DNA from: JACNKV01 sp964388155
GTDB lineage: Bacteria; Fidelibacterota; Marinisomatia; Marinisomatales; JACNKV01
DNA length: 54,050 bases
Reading direction: 5' to 3'
NCBI GenBank assembly: GCA_964388155.1
Contig: CAYLYH010000014.1
Coordinates: 1 to 54,050 of the forward strand
The translations under genes and the position numbers were made by a program. This document shows positions 8,074 to 19,251 of this stretch, in pieces (positions within the stretch are counted from its first letter, which is position 1; every line of letters begins with the position of its first letter). The notes beneath the pieces are model-generated. The model searched no databases. It worked only from the letters and a program-made list of their open reading frames with translations, and had not been told where the DNA came from.

Positions 8074-11000
8074 ATGATGAATTCATTCTTAAAAAAACAG
8101 ATGGTATTTTTAGCAGCAATCGTTGCACTAAGTACCTTTACATTTGGACAAGATTTTGCTGTTACATTAAATGCAGCAGGCGGTTCAGGTAACTATGATT
8201 TAAATGTTGGGATGTCACCAACGGCGACAGACGGATATGATGAAGGTATTGATTTATATGCACCTCCGGCACCGCCACCCCCTGCATTTGATGCCGCAAT
8301 AGGTTGGGGCGGAGACCGTTATTACACGCAAATTGTTGCAACAACCACCGAAACAGTTGAGTTTGATATCCAACTTCAATACCCTGAAGAAAACATTATT
8401 ACTCTTAGCTGGGATAACGCTGGCTGGGCAGCTCTAGGAAGCTTCGTGCTTCAAGATGCGTTTGGCGGGGCAATGATTAATGTAAATATGCTTGAACAAA
8501 CAAGTATAGAATTAACAAACCCGGCATTTAACACCTTAAAACTTTTTATAACTGCCACACCTCCTTTACAGGGACCTACCGCTGATTTTACCGGTGACCC
8601 TTTGAGTGGATTTACCCCATTGGCTGTGAGCTTTACCAATACGTCAACAGAAGGAGATGAGGGGATTGTATCTATTGCGTGGGATTTTGGAGACGGCGGA
8701 ACCAGTACAGATGCAAGTCCGACCTATACATATCAGGTTGCCGGCGAATATACGGTTTCGCTTACAGTAATCGATGATAACGGACTCGCGGATTCTGAAG
8801 TAAAAGATGCATATATTGTCGTGAATGATCCTGTAGATCTTACTGCAGATTTCTCCGCGAATCCTACGTTTGGTACGGCACCGTTAACTGTACAGTTAAC
8901 CGACCTTTCCTATCCGACCACCGGATATGAAATAACCGCATGGGCTTGGGAATTTGGCGATGGATCAACCAGCACAGATCAAAACCCGGCACATGACTAT
9001 GCAGAAAATGGCTCTTATACGGTTTCACTTACCGTAACCGATGCCACCGGCACTGATACAAAAACTGCCACTGATTTTATTTTGGTCTCCGACATTCCGA
9101 TTGGTGACCCGAATATTGCATTATCAATGTTCGTAGAAGGTCCGGATTTTGGGTACAATCTTGGATTTGGTTTCTCTCCGAATGCAACAGATGGCTATGA
9201 TGAAGGAACGGATCAGTATGCTCCTCCGGCACCACCACCACCATCTTTTGATGCGGCGTTGACATGGCCTTTGAATAGTGAACGTTATTTTACACAAATT
9301 TTAAACGGATCCATTGATGATCTGACAGAGCATATTTATGGCGTGTCACTTCAATATGCATCTGATAACCTGATTACCATCACTTGGGATAACACGGACT
9401 GGGATATGCTTGGTTCATTCCGTTTGACTGATGCCTTCGATGGAGCATTGGGCGTTGACGTTGATATGACTCAGCAGACTTCTTTAATCCTGGATAACCC
9501 TGCATATACTTCTTTGAAATTATGGGTAACTCCCAGTGGAGTTTCCGCTCCTAATGCAGATTTTACTTCAGATGTCACCACCGGTTTCCCGGGAATGACC
9601 GTGAACTTTTCGGACGCAACCGTTCCGGGTTCAGGTGATCTTATCTCTTGGGCATGGGATTTTGGCGACGGTGGGACGAGCACAGAACAAAATCCGGTAT
9701 ATGTTTATGAAACAGAAGGTTCTTATTCCGTATCGTTAACAGTGTCTGATGTTGTTGGATTTACATCCACTGAGACGAAAACTGATTTTATTACGGTTAA
9801 TCCATTTGAGGGAGCCACTGCAGATTTTAGTGCGGATGTAACCTCAGGACCTCCGCCGTTAACGGTGAACTTTAGTGACCTTTCCATAACGGATGCAGGT
9901 TTTAGTATTGTTTCTTGGGCATGGGATTTTGGCGACGGTGGTACAAGCACAGAACAAAACCCGGCACATATATTTGAGAACGAAGGGCAATATACCGTCT
10001 CACTTACGGTTGAAGATGAGAATGGATTTACCGATACAATGGTTCGCGATAATTACATTCACGCAGTTATTGAACCACTTTATGCTCCGGTCAATCTTTC
10101 CGCAAGTGTCAGTAACCAGGTTGATGTATCTCTGGAATGGGATGAACCGATTGATCCGAATAATGCGTGGTTAAACTACGACAGTGGTGAAAATAATGAC
10201 GGGATTGGTCTTACCGATGGAGGAACCTTCTATGTGGCTGCACGTTGGGAGCCATTTCAATTAACACCTTATGACGGAATGTTTCTTGATTTAGTCAAGT
10301 TTTTCCCTAGAAGTGCTACGGCTGAATTCACCATAAAAGTATGGTACGGCGCAGATGCCGGGACATTAGTTCATGAACAAGCTGTTACGGATTATATTCC
10401 TGAATCTTGGAACGAGATTACGTTGTCAAGCGCAGTAGAAATTGATGCTACACAAGAACTATGGATTGGATATGAACTCACGCACGCCGGTGGGGAATAT
10501 CCTGCAGGAACTGATGGGGGACCCGCGGAAGCAGGTTACGGAGACATGCTCAGTATGGATGGAGTTGCCTGGGAATCTATGGCAACGGCTTACGGGCTGA
10601 ACTACAACTGGAACATTCAGGGTCACTTAGCACTGGATGGACGGAGTTTGACGTTGGCATCCATTCCGGATGATGTTATGCCGGGAACAACCATCTTAAA
10701 CAATGTGAAGCATGACGGTCCGTTTGAAAAAGGCGGGCTTGGCATCGTTGATCATACACGCTCAATTCATACCCGTGATTTTCAGCACTACAAAGTGTAC
10801 CGAAACGGTGAATGGCTAGGAGATTCTTATACCGAATCTTATGAAGACCTTGGATTAGCAAACGGTGATTATGAATACTACGTTACCGCTTTTTACGACG
10901 GCGGTGAATCCGATCCAACAAATACAGTTGATGTCAATATCTATTTTGATCCGAACTTCCAGATGCTGGATGTAGTGGTATTTACAGATCAATATCCTGG

Positions 11001-14000
11001 TGAAACCACATGGCAACTTGCAGATACAGATGGGAATATCGTCGCCACAGATGAAGGGGTGATTGCTGATCCCGAAACGCTTTACGAGTGGGAAGTTCAA
11101 GTCTTCGTGGGGGAGTATACGTGGACAATCTTTGACGCTTATGGTGATGGAATTTGCTGTGCATATGGTGAAGGATATTACGAACTATACTTAAATGGAG
11201 AGTTGTTAGGAACCGGTGGAGAGTTTACGACCGATGAAAGCGTAAATTTCACGGTTGAATCATTAATCTTCGGTACAGTAAATGGTACCGTAACTGATGA
11301 TGTTGGTAGCCCTGTTGGTAATACATCAATCATTGTGAATGATGAAGTTTATGCGACGACATCCGGTAACGGAAGTTATTCTTTTGACATTTTTCCGGAA
11401 ACCTACGATGTAACTGCTGCAAAATTTGGGTATGTAAGTTCAACAGTTGCGGATGTTGACGTTGTGCAAGATTCTACTACGGTTGTGGACTTTGTATTGA
11501 TACCTGCCGGAACAGGAACGCTTGCCGGTACCGTGACAGATGCGGAAGATTCTGCCCCGATGGCGGGTGTGAGTATTGTCATTAATGGCACAGATTACAG
11601 TACGTTAACGGACGATGCAGGTGCTTATCTCTTTGATGAGGTATTTGAAGGAACCTACGATGTCACAGTCTCAATCGATGGATATTTCACTCAAACAGCA
11701 GAAGATGTTACGATTGTTGAAGATGAAACGGTTACACTTGATTTTGCGATGGAAGTGTACACATTCCCGGTCAATTATTGGAATGATTTTGAAGAAAATG
11801 ACGGAGGACTTATCGCCAATACCGGATGGGGTTGGGGATCACCCTCAGCAGGACCTTCCGGTGCATATTCCGGTGTGAACCTTTGGGGAACGAACCTTAG
11901 TGGCGACTATGATAACAATGCCAACTATACATTAGAGACTACTGAAGAAATCCTTATTGCGAATAGTGGCTATATGCTGGAATTTTGGCATTATTATGAT
12001 ATTGAAAATTACTGGGATGGTGGGAATGTAAAAATTTCTACGAATGGCGGAAACAGTTGGGAAATTCTCGACCCAATCGGTGGATATCCTGAAGATGCTG
12101 CTTCAACCGGGAATGCTGGTATTCCAGGCGAACCATGTTTCACCGACAACTCAGGCGGATGGGTAAATACAGAATTTGATCTCTCTGCGTATGCCGGGCA
12201 AATAGTCTACTTCAGATGGCATTTCGGGACTGATGGTTCTGTTCAATATCCCGGATGGTATATTGACGATGTCCGAGTTTACGAACAGCAGTTCGGCTCA
12301 TTAGACGGGGTTGTAACTGAATCTGCTTCCGGAGCACCTATCTTCGGTGCAGTTGTTACCGTAAGTGGGTTGACCGGAACAACAAATTCTGACGGATATT
12401 ATACTATTAATAATGTAGTAGCATTTACGTACGATGCGGTTTGTAATGCTGAAGGTTACAATGTAAATGTGACAGAGGTTGAGGTAATCCCTGATATGAC
12501 CACGACCCTTGATTTTGCATTGACAGCACCTACTATGGATATTGATCCACAATCGTTAAGCGTTGTGATTGATCCGAATGAAATTCATACGGAACCGATT
12601 ACGATTTCCAATAATGGTAATGGACTATTAGAATGGCGTGGAAGCATTGCAACTCAGGACCGCGAAGAGTTTGATACAGACTTACCCCTAGTTTCAGAAT
12701 TAAGGGATGCGTTAAACCTAAACATTCCGAAGAGTTATCGCTCTTCAGGACTTGCTCCTGAAGCACCGTTGAATCCACCGTTGGATCAACATACGGTTCT
12801 ACTTGACAGGGATACAGAATCATACGCGTATAATGCTTATGATCCCACTGGATCTATTCCTGCCGGACCTATCAGTTTCTACCTGGAAAACCCAGGTAGT
12901 GTGACTCCATTTGGTTCAGAGGCATCTAACTTTATTGCCACAGCTGATTGGGTGGATGATGTTTGGTACGGAGTCATCTATGGTGGTACTCTGATTACAA
13001 TTGATATGGAAACCGGTGAGTATACAACCATCGGAAGTACAGCGGATGTCATGGGAATGGCATACGACTGGACGACTGAAACCATGTACGGCGTCGCCTT
13101 TGGCGGAGAACTGTATACAATCGATCTCGAAACCGGTGCCTATAATCAGATTGCAACAACGCAAGGAAATATGATTACCATGGCGTGTAGCAATGACGGC
13201 ATTCTCTATGGATTTGACTTAGATGCAGACACTTTTGGTATGATCGATAAGGTTACCGGAGAGTGGACAGTCATCGGGTCGGTAGGATTCGATTTCAGTT
13301 ACGCTCAGGATGCATCATTTGACCATGCAACCAACACCTTATATTGGGCTGCTTATGATGTTGCCCTTGGCGGAGAACTTGTCACCGTTGATTTAGAAAC
13401 CGGTGCAGCCTCTCTGGTCGGAGCATTCCCGGGTGGGTTAGAAGCCACCGGATTTGCCATCCCCGGCAGACCGGATACGTGGTTGACGATAGAACCCAAT
13501 TCTGGTGTCCTTGATGCCGGAGCCAGCGGAACCGTTGTCGCAACATTTGACGGAACAGATATCCTACCGGGTACGACATTGATTGCAGATATTACCTTTG
13601 CTCCAACTCCGGAAGTGGGAGATGTTACCATCCCCGTTACTTTGGTGGTTGGGTCGATGGACTTTGGATCGGTATCAGGAAATGTCTCACTTGAAAACAC
13701 ACCTTACAGCACCGGAAACATGAGTGATGTTATCATTACGATTGGTCCTTACACAACAACACCAAATGATAACGGAAGTTATTCTTTTGCTGTTTATCCG
13801 GGGACATACGAAGCAATGGCTTCATTGTACGGATATGAAGATGCTGTGATTGGAACAGTCGTGGTTGAAGAAGGAGCAGAGACCTCCGGGATTAACTTTG
13901 ACATGAATTGCCTGATGGCAGGGCTATCCGGAACTGTTGCTGAATACGGCACCGGAATTCCGATTTCAGGAGCTACGATTACGTTTTTTAATATGGAAAT

Positions 14001-17000
14001 GTCAGACGTAACCGATGGCAGTGGTCATTATGAATTCTTAGGAATCATAGAAGGAACATATGAGCTCTTAGCTGAACATGATGCCTACGAAGATGTATTT
14101 GCCGAAACCAACGTAAGCCAGGATGCAATGAATGTTCTGGATATGACAATGCAGGAACATGCAGATCCGCCATTAAACTTGACGGCTGAAGTACTCAATT
14201 ACAACGATGTCCATCTTGCATGGAGTTCACCGGTCGCCGGTGGTGGAGACGCGGATGTACTGGTTCAGATATTTACCGACGGTTGGCCAAGTGAAACAAG
14301 CTGGGATATCGTCAGTGAGGATGGAACCTACATCGATGGCATTGAAACCGGAAGTCTAACGGAAGCCGACATGCTTTATGAATGGCCTCTCGTCTTGGAA
14401 GGTGGTACTTACACATTCACGATTTATGATGCATACGGTGATGGAATTTGCTGTGCATACGGTGAAGGATATTACAATGTTCTTGTGAATGGTGATTTGA
14501 TTGCCACAGGCGGTGAGTTTGCCACAGAAGAAAGTGTAACATTCAATACAAGCGGTATGGTGAATTCGATTACTCATTCTGCTTATGCCGAACCGCATGA
14601 TGCCGTAAAAGGTGAACTACCTGAAAATTATCAGGATTTACCGTTAGTAACCGAAACAACAGAATATAACTGGACGGAAAGAAATCGGGAATTTCTTGGC
14701 TACAATGTGTATCGGAACAATAATCTTATTGCTGAAGATATTTCTGACACAACTTATGTCAATGATAATGTTCCAAATGGAACATATGTCTATGGTGTAA
14801 AAGCTGTGTACTCATCCGGGATTTCTGAGCCGGCTACGGTAGAAGTTATCGTGGATGCACCACTCATCGCAGATTTCTCCGCTGATGTAACCGAAGGAGC
14901 CTCTCCATTGTCTGTGAACTTTACAGATGAATCGACGGAGTTTGGTTCACCGGTTGTTGCATGGTATTGGGAATTTGGGGACGGAGAAACCAGTAATGAA
15001 CAGAACCCGACACACGTTTACGAAATGATGGGTTCTTACACGGTTACCTTCATAATTATGGATCTTGGCGGAACCTCCGCAACGGAAACAAAAGAAGACT
15101 ACATTACCGTAACGGCAGAACCCGGTCCGTGTGAATTTGCACGAACCATTGATGTCACCGGGAATGGCATCACCTATGACCTGACGTTTGGGTTTGCATC
15201 GTATGCTACAGACGGATATGATGCAGGGATTGACCAGTATGCGCCACCACCGCCGCCACCACCGTCATTTGACGCTGCACTAGGTTGGGAAGGTGATCGC
15301 TACTTTAAACAAATACTGGCGACTGATTGTGATGTAGAAAAGATGTACACGATTCAGCTACAATATGCATCTGATAACCTCATCACGTTGGAATGGGACA
15401 ACACAGGTCTGGCTGAATTGGGACTCTTTAGACTCACAGATGCCTTTGATGGTGCATTGGGAGTTGATGTAGATATGACCGAAGAATCTAGTCTGGTATT
15501 AGATAATAATGCTTATACAACTCTGAAGCTTTGGGTCACAGCAGTTACTCCAGAAATTGAGCCGGGAGATGTACCTGAAGGATTTGAGTTTACAGAAACG
15601 CCGTTCTCCGGTGTGTTCCAGGGACAAGCTAATATCGACGGTCTTTCTGCAGTAGAAGAAGATTGGGTTGCTGCATTTGATGCCGACGGAAATTGCGCGG
15701 GTTCAATTCAACTCACTTTGGATGCCGGAATTGCATACATCAATTTACCGATTTATGGTGATGATCCGGCTACCTCAGACATCGATGAAGGAATGAATGC
15801 TGGTGAAGCATTCACGCTTACTCTCTTTGATGCATCTGAAAATGCCTACATAGATTATGGTGTTGCCTTTGACGGATGGTTCAATAATAACGGTGCTCCG
15901 ATTCCTCCATACAATGACCCGACGGTTGTTTATGACTTTTTGTCTGTTCTTGAATTGACAGATGAAATAAGTCTGGCCGCTAACTGGAACCTTGTATCCT
16001 TCGATGTGAATATTGAGAATAATGCTCCGGCTACGGTGTTTGCTGACCTAATCGCTGATGGAAATCTAGAGTACGTAACCGGGTTTGGTGAAGGTGGAGC
16101 TACCTTCTTTGACCCTAACGGTCTTCCATTCTTGAATACATTGACCTCTGTTGATGCGAATTTGGGATACTGGGTAAAATCCAATACATCAGCTTCTGTA
16201 GCTCAAAATGGTGTAAGCCTTGTTGGTTCCTCCTTTGATCTTAGCTCAGGATGGAACTTGATTGCATACACTCCGCAAGGAAGCATGACGCCAAGTGAAG
16301 CGTTTGCAGATATTATCTCAGACGGAAATCTTGTTTATGTCACCGGATATAATGCTTATGGTGCTGTCTTCTTTGATCCGAACGGACCCGACTTCATGAA
16401 CACACTCACGTCACTGGACAATGGTTCAGGTTACTGGGTGAAAGTGAATAATGATGTCGCCGGATTTACATATCCGACACCTTCCGGTCGTTTGGCGAAG
16501 ACATTTGCTCAAAATATCAATCCGAACATTGTGAAAACAAACCAGTTCATGTTTGTCAACGGTGAAGCCACATTCGATCATGTCGATTACAAGATTGGCA
16601 ATAAAGTGAATGTTTATGCATCAAGCGGTATTCTGATTGGTGAGATGGAAATCCTTGAAGGCGGCCTGTTAAGAACAGGTGCCGTTTATGGGAATGATGT
16701 CAGCACAGATATAGTTGATGGTGCTAATTTTGGCGAATCGCTGATTTTCAGGATTGGTGAACTTGAATCTGAACCGGTGAATATAACGTTCACAGGATCG
16801 ATGAATCTCACGAAAGTAAGTTTGACTTTCAAACAGCTTCCTGAGACGTATGCTCTTTCACCGAACTATCCGAATCCGTTCAACCCTGTAACGACCATTC
16901 AATATAATCTCCCGGATGACGCACATGTCTCCATGGTGATTTATGATATCATGGGTCGTCAGGTGAGGACATTGGTGAACGATGTTCAAAATGCCGGATA

Positions 17001-17121
17001 CAGAACAGTGAAATGGAATGCGACCAATGAAATGGGTCAGCCGGTCAGCGCAGGGATGTATTTCTATGTCCTGAAAGCGGATGACTTTACTCAGATCCGT
17101 AAAATGGTCTTGTTGAAATAA
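8074..17121 (+). CDS. Giant multidomain T9SS-sorted adhesin-like protein (3015 aa)
   Basis: Signal peptide 1-26. Approximate domain order by residue: TDGYD/YAPP module (28-163); PKD (169-251, 257-339); TDGYD module (348-487); PKD (494-575, 583-665); fibronectin-like and jelly-roll-like region (669-960); FDAYGDGICC module (963-1064); carboxypeptidase-regulatory-like folds (1067-1228); MAM/VEG-like domain (1232-1404); a third regulatory-like fold (1407-1484); propeller-like repeats (1610-1803); two more regulatory folds (1868-2028); a second YGDGICC module (2058-2163); fibronectin-like; a fifth PKD (2265-2348); a third TDGYD module (2350-2491); an SGVFQGQA/CAG module (2496-2625); a twofold WNLV...GYWVK module (2626-2796); T9SS type A domain (2923-3015). 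No enzyme domain is evident, so surface adhesion or substrate binding is likely. The PKD motif WDFGDGGTST recurs almost unchanged, pointing to recent internal duplication. Confidence 0.93.
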   Translation: MMNSFLKKQMVFLAAIVALSTFTFGQDFAVTLNAAGGSGNYDLNVGMSPTATDGYDEGIDLYAPPAPPPPAFDAAIGWGGDRYYTQIVATTTETVEFDIQLQYPEENIITLSWDNAGWAALGSFVLQDAFGGAMINVNMLEQTSIELTNPAFNTLKLFITATPPLQGPTADFTGDPLSGFTPLAVSFTNTSTEGDEGIVSIAWDFGDGGTSTDASPTYTYQVAGEYTVSLTVIDDNGLADSEVKDAYIVVNDPVDLTADFSANPTFGTAPLTVQLTDLSYPTTGYEITAWAWEFGDGSTSTDQNPAHDYAENGSYTVSLTVTDATGTDTKTATDFILVSDIPIGDPNIALSMFVEGPDFGYNLGFGFSPNATDGYDEGTDQYAPPAPPPPSFDAALTWPLNSERYFTQILNGSIDDLTEHIYGVSLQYASDNLITITWDNTDWDMLGSFRLTDAFDGALGVDVDMTQQTSLILDNPAYTSLKLWVTPSGVSAPNADFTSDVTTGFPGMTVNFSDATVPGSGDLISWAWDFGDGGTSTEQNPVYVYETEGSYSVSLTVSDVVGFTSTETKTDFITVNPFEGATADFSADVTSGPPPLTVNFSDLSITDAGFSIVSWAWDFGDGGTSTEQNPAHIFENEGQYTVSLTVEDENGFTDTMVRDNYIHAVIEPLYAPVNLSASVSNQVDVSLEWDEPIDPNNAWLNYDSGENNDGIGLTDGGTFYVAARWEPFQLTPYDGMFLDLVKFFPRSATAEFTIKVWYGADAGTLVHEQAVTDYIPESWNEITLSSAVEIDATQELWIGYELTHAGGEYPAGTDGGPAEAGYGDMLSMDGVAWESMATAYGLNYNWNIQGHLALDGRSLTLASIPDDVMPGTTILNNVKHDGPFEKGGLGIVDHTRSIHTRDFQHYKVYRNGEWLGDSYTESYEDLGLANGDYEYYVTAFYDGGESDPTNTVDVNIYFDPNFQMLDVVVFTDQYPGETTWQLADTDGNIVATDEGVIADPETLYEWEVQVFVGEYTWTIFDAYGDGICCAYGEGYYELYLNGELLGTGGEFTTDESVNFTVESLIFGTVNGTVTDDVGSPVGNTSIIVNDEVYATTSGNGSYSFDIFPETYDVTAAKFGYVSSTVADVDVVQDSTTVVDFVLIPAGTGTLAGTVTDAEDSAPMAGVSIVINGTDYSTLTDDAGAYLFDEVFEGTYDVTVSIDGYFTQTAEDVTIVEDETVTLDFAMEVYTFPVNYWNDFEENDGGLIANTGWGWGSPSAGPSGAYSGVNLWGTNLSGDYDNNANYTLETTEEILIANSGYMLEFWHYYDIENYWDGGNVKISTNGGNSWEILDPIGGYPEDAASTGNAGIPGEPCFTDNSGGWVNTEFDLSAYAGQIVYFRWHFGTDGSVQYPGWYIDDVRVYEQQFGSLDGVVTESASGAPIFGAVVTVSGLTGTTNSDGYYTINNVVAFTYDAVCNAEGYNVNVTEVEVIPDMTTTLDFALTAPTMDIDPQSLSVVIDPNEIHTEPITISNNGNGLLEWRGSIATQDREEFDTDLPLVSELRDALNLNIPKSYRSSGLAPEAPLNPPLDQHTVLLDRDTESYAYNAYDPTGSIPAGPISFYLENPGSVTPFGSEASNFIATADWVDDVWYGVIYGGTLITIDMETGEYTTIGSTADVMGMAYDWTTETMYGVAFGGELYTIDLETGAYNQIATTQGNMITMACSNDGILYGFDLDADTFGMIDKVTGEWTVIGSVGFDFSYAQDASFDHATNTLYWAAYDVALGGELVTVDLETGAASLVGAFPGGLEATGFAIPGRPDTWLTIEPNSGVLDAGASGTVVATFDGTDILPGTTLIADITFAPTPEVGDVTIPVTLVVGSMDFGSVSGNVSLENTPYSTGNMSDVIITIGPYTTTPNDNGSYSFAVYPGTYEAMASLYGYEDAVIGTVVVEEGAETSGINFDMNCLMAGLSGTVAEYGTGIPISGATITFFNMEMSDVTDGSGHYEFLGIIEGTYELLAEHDAYEDVFAETNVSQDAMNVLDMTMQEHADPPLNLTAEVLNYNDVHLAWSSPVAGGGDADVLVQIFTDGWPSETSWDIVSEDGTYIDGIETGSLTEADMLYEWPLVLEGGTYTFTIYDAYGDGICCAYGEGYYNVLVNGDLIATGGEFATEESVTFNTSGMVNSITHSAYAEPHDAVKGELPENYQDLPLVTETTEYNWTERNREFLGYNVYRNNNLIAEDISDTTYVNDNVPNGTYVYGVKAVYSSGISEPATVEVIVDAPLIADFSADVTEGASPLSVNFTDESTEFGSPVVAWYWEFGDGETSNEQNPTHVYEMMGSYTVTFIIMDLGGTSATETKEDYITVTAEPGPCEFARTIDVTGNGITYDLTFGFASYATDGYDAGIDQYAPPPPPPPSFDAALGWEGDRYFKQILATDCDVEKMYTIQLQYASDNLITLEWDNTGLAELGLFRLTDAFDGALGVDVDMTEESSLVLDNNAYTTLKLWVTAVTPEIEPGDVPEGFEFTETPFSGVFQGQANIDGLSAVEEDWVAAFDADGNCAGSIQLTLDAGIAYINLPIYGDDPATSDIDEGMNAGEAFTLTLFDASENAYIDYGVAFDGWFNNNGAPIPPYNDPTVVYDFLSVLELTDEISLAANWNLVSFDVNIENNAPATVFADLIADGNLEYVTGFGEGGATFFDPNGLPFLNTLTSVDANLGYWVKSNTSASVAQNGVSLVGSSFDLSSGWNLIAYTPQGSMTPSEAFADIISDGNLVYVTGYNAYGAVFFDPNGPDFMNTLTSLDNGSGYWVKVNNDVAGFTYPTPSGRLAKTFAQNINPNIVKTNQFMFVNGEATFDHVDYKIGNKVNVYASSGILIGEMEILEGGLLRTGAVYGNDVSTDIVDGANFGESLIFRIGELESEPVNITFTGSMNLTKVSLTFKQLPETYALSPNYPNPFNPVTTIQYNLPDDAHVSMVIYDIMGRQVRTLVNDVQNAGYRTVKWNATNEMGQPVSAGMYFYVLKADDFTQIRKMVLLK

Positions 17122-17137
17122 TCACAAAAAAAACCAA

Positions 17138-17165
17138 GGCAGTGGGAAGGCAACTTCCCACTGCC
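17138..17165 (+). terminator. Strong hairpin after the giant gene
   Basis: GGCAGTGGGAAG (17138-17149) pairs perfectly with CTTCCCACTGCC (17154-17165) over a 4-base GCAA loop, 16 bases after the stop codon. There is no good T run on the plus strand; an A8 run lies just upstream. It may terminate weakly or protect the 3' end, so that some transcripts continue into the related gene at 17201. Confidence 0.65.
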
Positions 17166-17200
17166 CTTATAATCATAAAATAATTATCAGGAGAATGACA

Positions 17201-19225
17201 ATGAAAAAGTTTAAAAAAACAAAGGGTTTTGTGATTGCGGTATTCGCATTAACATCCCTGCTGTGGGCAGATGCGGACTTTTCCGTTTCGTTTGTCGCCT
17301 CAGGAGATGGATCTGATTATACGATGACGGTAGGAATGTCGCCGTCCGCGACGGATGGATATGATGTTGGCATAGACCAATATGCTCCTCCGGCACCTCC
17401 TCCACCATCATTCGATGCGGCAATTGGCTGGGGTGGAGACCGATATTATACACAGATTGTTGCCAGTACAGAAAGCGAAGTGGAATTTAATATACAGCTT
17501 CAGTACCCGGAAGGGAACACAATAGTATTAACGTGGGATAATTCCGCGTGGGCATCTTATGGTACTTTTGTGCTTCAGGATGCTTTCGGCGGAGCAATGA
17601 TTAACGTCGATATGAACGCTACAACGACACACACGTTGACCAACCCTGCATTTAACACACTCAAACTGTTTGTAACAGCAACAGTCCCGGTTACAAATCC
17701 ATTTGATGGATTAGCAGCCCCCACACCGTATTCCGGTGTGTTTTGGGGACAGGCAACTGTAAGTGGAGAAAATGCAACATCCGATGATTGGATTGCCGTA
17801 TTCGATGAAGATGGAAATTGCGCAGGAGCAACACCGCTCACAATGAACGATGGAATTGCTTATATTAATCTTTCCATCTATGGAGATGACCCTTCAACCG
17901 AAGATATCGATGAGGGAATGAATGGCGGTGAAACATTTTTGATGAAACTATGGGATATGTCGGACAATCTTGTTATTATTTATCCTGTTGTATTTGATGG
18001 GTGGTATAATAACAACGGTGCTCCAATGGATGGATACAACGATATTGATGTTGTCTATAATTTTGAACTACCTGTTGATAACGTAGCCCCGACAGCCTTT
18101 GCTGGGAACGATCAAACTGTGGAAGGTGGCGCTGTTGTAACTTTAAGTGGATTAGGCTCTTATGATTCAAATGGTGATGAGTTAACCTACCTTTGGACGT
18201 CTCCTGAAGGTATCAGCCTTTCTGATGCTACAGTTGCCGAACCTACATTTACAGCTCCTGCCGTAGATGAAGATACTCCCTACACATTTTCGTTAATCGT
18301 AAATGACGGAGCATTAGATTCAGACCCGGATGAAGTGGTTATCACGGTCACACATTTAAATAGCCCTCCGGTACCACCTTGGGATAACGATTATGGTAAC
18401 TGGGGTGAAAGTTTTGAAACAAATGAAGATACACCATTAACGATTGAATTTATCGTCGAAGATCCGGATGGTGATGATGTAGAAATTATCATTATTTCCG
18501 AACCGGAACACGGTACGCTGGAAGGATTAGTCTATACACCGAATGAAAACTATTTTGGAGAAGATTCATTCAATGTTGTTGCCTACGATGGTGAGCTATA
18601 TTCCGAAGAAGCCACGGTGTGGATTACTGTTCTGCCTGTGAATGATGCCCCGATTGTCAATGCCGGAGAGGATTTTGATGTCGGACAATTGGTTGAAGTG
18701 GTGTTAACCGGTTCTGCAGATGATGTGGACAGTGACATTGCGTCTGTTCTTTGGGAAAGCGTAGATGGGGCAATTGAGATATCAAATGCTAATACAATGG
18801 CAGCCACGTTTACATCCCCGACCGTCGAAGAAGAAACATCGTTTAGCTTTACATTAACCGTAACCGATGTCGAAGGTGAATCCGGTACCGATGAAGTGAT
18901 TGTTACCGTTATCCCCGGTTTAGCCGTAGATGATGTTACGCTTCCTGAAAATTTTGCTCTCCACCAAAACTATCCGAATCCGTTTAATCCTGTAACAACC
19001 ATCGGGTATGATATAGCAACCTCCGGTACAGTTCAGATTAATATCTATGCACTGACCGGACAACGAATCAAAACACTGGTGAGTGGGTACAGAGAACCTG
19101 GCAGATATGAAGTAACATGGAACAGTACAGACGCTCACGGGAATCTGATGCCGACCGGAGTATACTTTTACGCTATTGAAACATCGACGTACACAGCGAC
19201 GAAAAAATTGGTGTTGATAAAATAA
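17201..19225 (+). CDS. T9SS-sorted protein sharing modules with the giant exoprotein
   Basis: A 674-residue exoprotein. The start at 17201 is preferred over the ATG at 17195 because AGGAG at 17189-17193 sits 7 bases before it but only one base before the other. Signal peptide about 1-24. Modules: TDGYD/YAPPAPPPPSFDAA (about 26-164); SGVFWGQA...DGNCAG (about 168-291); a PKD/K319-like Ig fold (AGNDQTV...SYDSNGDELTYLW, about 294-386); a cadherin-like tandem domain (NEDTPLTIEF...YFGEDSFNVVAYDG, about 391-482); a second K319-like fold (484-572); a T9SS type A domain (QNYPNPFNP...TKKLVLIK, about 579-674). The first two modules closely match the giant upstream protein, so the pair probably arose by duplication. 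Likely a surface structural protein; no catalytic motif. Confidence 0.92.
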   Translation: MKKFKKTKGFVIAVFALTSLLWADADFSVSFVASGDGSDYTMTVGMSPSATDGYDVGIDQYAPPAPPPPSFDAAIGWGGDRYYTQIVASTESEVEFNIQLQYPEGNTIVLTWDNSAWASYGTFVLQDAFGGAMINVDMNATTTHTLTNPAFNTLKLFVTATVPVTNPFDGLAAPTPYSGVFWGQATVSGENATSDDWIAVFDEDGNCAGATPLTMNDGIAYINLSIYGDDPSTEDIDEGMNGGETFLMKLWDMSDNLVIIYPVVFDGWYNNNGAPMDGYNDIDVVYNFELPVDNVAPTAFAGNDQTVEGGAVVTLSGLGSYDSNGDELTYLWTSPEGISLSDATVAEPTFTAPAVDEDTPYTFSLIVNDGALDSDPDEVVITVTHLNSPPVPPWDNDYGNWGESFETNEDTPLTIEFIVEDPDGDDVEIIIISEPEHGTLEGLVYTPNENYFGEDSFNVVAYDGELYSEEATVWITVLPVNDAPIVNAGEDFDVGQLVEVVLTGSADDVDSDIASVLWESVDGAIEISNANTMAATFTSPTVEEETSFSFTLTVTDVEGESGTDEVIVTVIPGLAVDDVTLPENFALHQNYPNPFNPVTTIGYDIATSGTVQINIYALTGQRIKTLVSGYREPGRYEVTWNSTDAHGNLMPTGVYFYAIETSTYTATKKLVLIK

Positions 19226-19251
19226 ACTCGACTTAAATATGGTTTGAAAAG

